From NCBI GenBank assembly GCA_964622915.1, contig CAZUSC010000078.1:1-21013 (forward strand): 21,013 bases of DNA. Direction: 5' to 3'. The notes beneath the pieces are model-generated. The model was not told the origin of the DNA and did no database searches. It was given only the letters and a program-made list of their open reading frames with translations. A program made the translations under genes and the position numbers. Positions 20,527 through 21,013 of the stretch are shown piece after piece. Position 1 is the stretch's first letter. Every line of letters begins with the position of its first letter. The DNA is from CAZUSC01 sp964622915. Lineage in GTDB: Bacteria; Patescibacteriota; Andersenbacteria; UBA10190.

Positions 20527-21013
20527 TCATCTTGCTACAAAAGGCACAAAGACAAAGCCCGGGTATTCTTTTTCAACAAATTCGCCTTCACTTATTTTGG
20601 TTAACCTAGTTATGCTTGTGCCAACGGGTGCAACAAGGAGACTGCCTTTTTTGAGCTGTCTCTTCCAGGAGTAAGGAATATTCTGAAGGCTAGCCGCGGC
20701 AATGATTCCGTCAAACGGAGCTTCTTCAGGCAGGCCATTTTCTGCGCTGTGGCAGCTCATATCAACTATTCCTTTGGAAATGTAATTATATTTCGTTACA
20801 TTATTTTTCCCCTGCTCGCACAATTCTGGCACGAGCTCCAGTGCAAACACCTTCCCTGTTGCACCTTCGCTACTGACAATATGAGCCAGCAAAGCTGTTT
20901 GCCAGCCGGAGCCTGAACCCACATCTAATATTTTATCGCCGGGCTGGAGTTGCAAGAGCTCTAGCATGAAGGCCACTGTTAACGGCTGCGAAATTGTTTG
21001 GCCGTGTCCGATG
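20527..21013 (-). CDS. pcm: Protein-L-isoaspartate O-methyltransferase, N-terminus beyond the window
   Basis: PCMT methylates isoaspartyl residues to start repair of damaged proteins, using S-adenosylmethionine. The frame is open through the right edge. The residues before the internal GTG at 20976 read IGHGQTISQPLT, the conserved PCMT active-site entry, so that GTG is not the true start. The SAM-binding motif ILDVGSGSGWQTALLA follows, then an acidic FALELVPEL, FDGIIAAASL and the C-terminal PGFVFVPFVAR. About 162 residues are visible of a usual ~210. It is followed on the same strand by the two coiled-coil ORFs. Confidence 0.9.
   Translation of the reverse strand, partial: IGHGQTISQPLTVAFMLELLQLQPGDKILDVGSGSGWQTALLAHIVSSEGATGKVFALELVPELCEQGKNNVTKYNYISKGIVDMSCHSAENGLPEEAPFDGIIAAASLQNIPYSWKRQLKKGSLLVAPVGTSITRLTKISEGEFVEKEYPGFVFVPFVAR

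Noticed and set aside
1..21013. CRISPR arrays, prophage or insertion sequences
   Set aside because: The tandem repeats have a 7-base unit with no spacers, and no transposase, integrase or phage gene is present; the inverted repeat at 8675-8836 carries no enzyme.

Overview
The window looks like a chromosomal segment of a Patescibacteria (Candidate Phyla Radiation) bacterium. This is an inference from gene content: a small VirB2-like type IV secretion pilin, a ComEC split into two genes, a thrombospondin-type-3 surface protein, compact housekeeping genes and very short intergenic regions. TGA is read as stop (for example at the end of mfd and the LCP gene), so the TGA-to-glycine code of Gracilibacteria/Absconditabacteria is not used.

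Layout. Positions 1-3902 (minus strand) hold dprA, which runs off the left edge, and mfd in one likely operon. A TrmB-type regulator follows (4077-4883). Next is a 745-base stretch with no convincing protein gene. It contains two tandem transcription units that look like structured RNA genes: a ~445-nt RNA with a consensus promoter, long-range helices and a strong terminator, and a ~165-nt rod-shaped RNA ending in a second terminator. Then come pth, a convergent LCP cell-wall ligase gene, signal peptidase I, hisS, a HIT hydrolase, a T4SS-type pilin, rpsU (bS21), a TSP3 surface protein, ybeY, dgkA, ftsA, ftsZ, comEC (membrane part), a ComEC-like metallo-beta-lactamase protein, ndk and a DUF2795 protein. 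On the minus strand at the right edge are two small coiled-coil ORFs and a protein-L-isoaspartate methyltransferase truncated by the window end.

Themes. DNA uptake and processing (DprA, ComEC in two parts, Mfd), division and envelope (FtsA, FtsZ, LCP, undecaprenol/diacylglycerol kinase, signal peptidase) and translation (Pth, HisRS, bS21, YbeY) are packed together. Two genome-scale habits are visible. First, at least ten intergenic regions contain phased heptanucleotide repeats, often arranged as inverted arms, sometimes filling the whole gap between a stop codon and the next start. Second, six genes have a -10-like hexamer followed by exactly six bases and then the start codon, which predicts leaderless mRNAs; clear Shine-Dalgarno sequences are rare (the DUF2795 gene, a possible internal hisS start, and a displaced one before rpsU).

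The best candidates for undescribed biology are the ~445-nt RNA at 4946-5393, the smaller RNA beside it, the heptamer system, and an inverted-repeat element that overlaps the possible hisS start.
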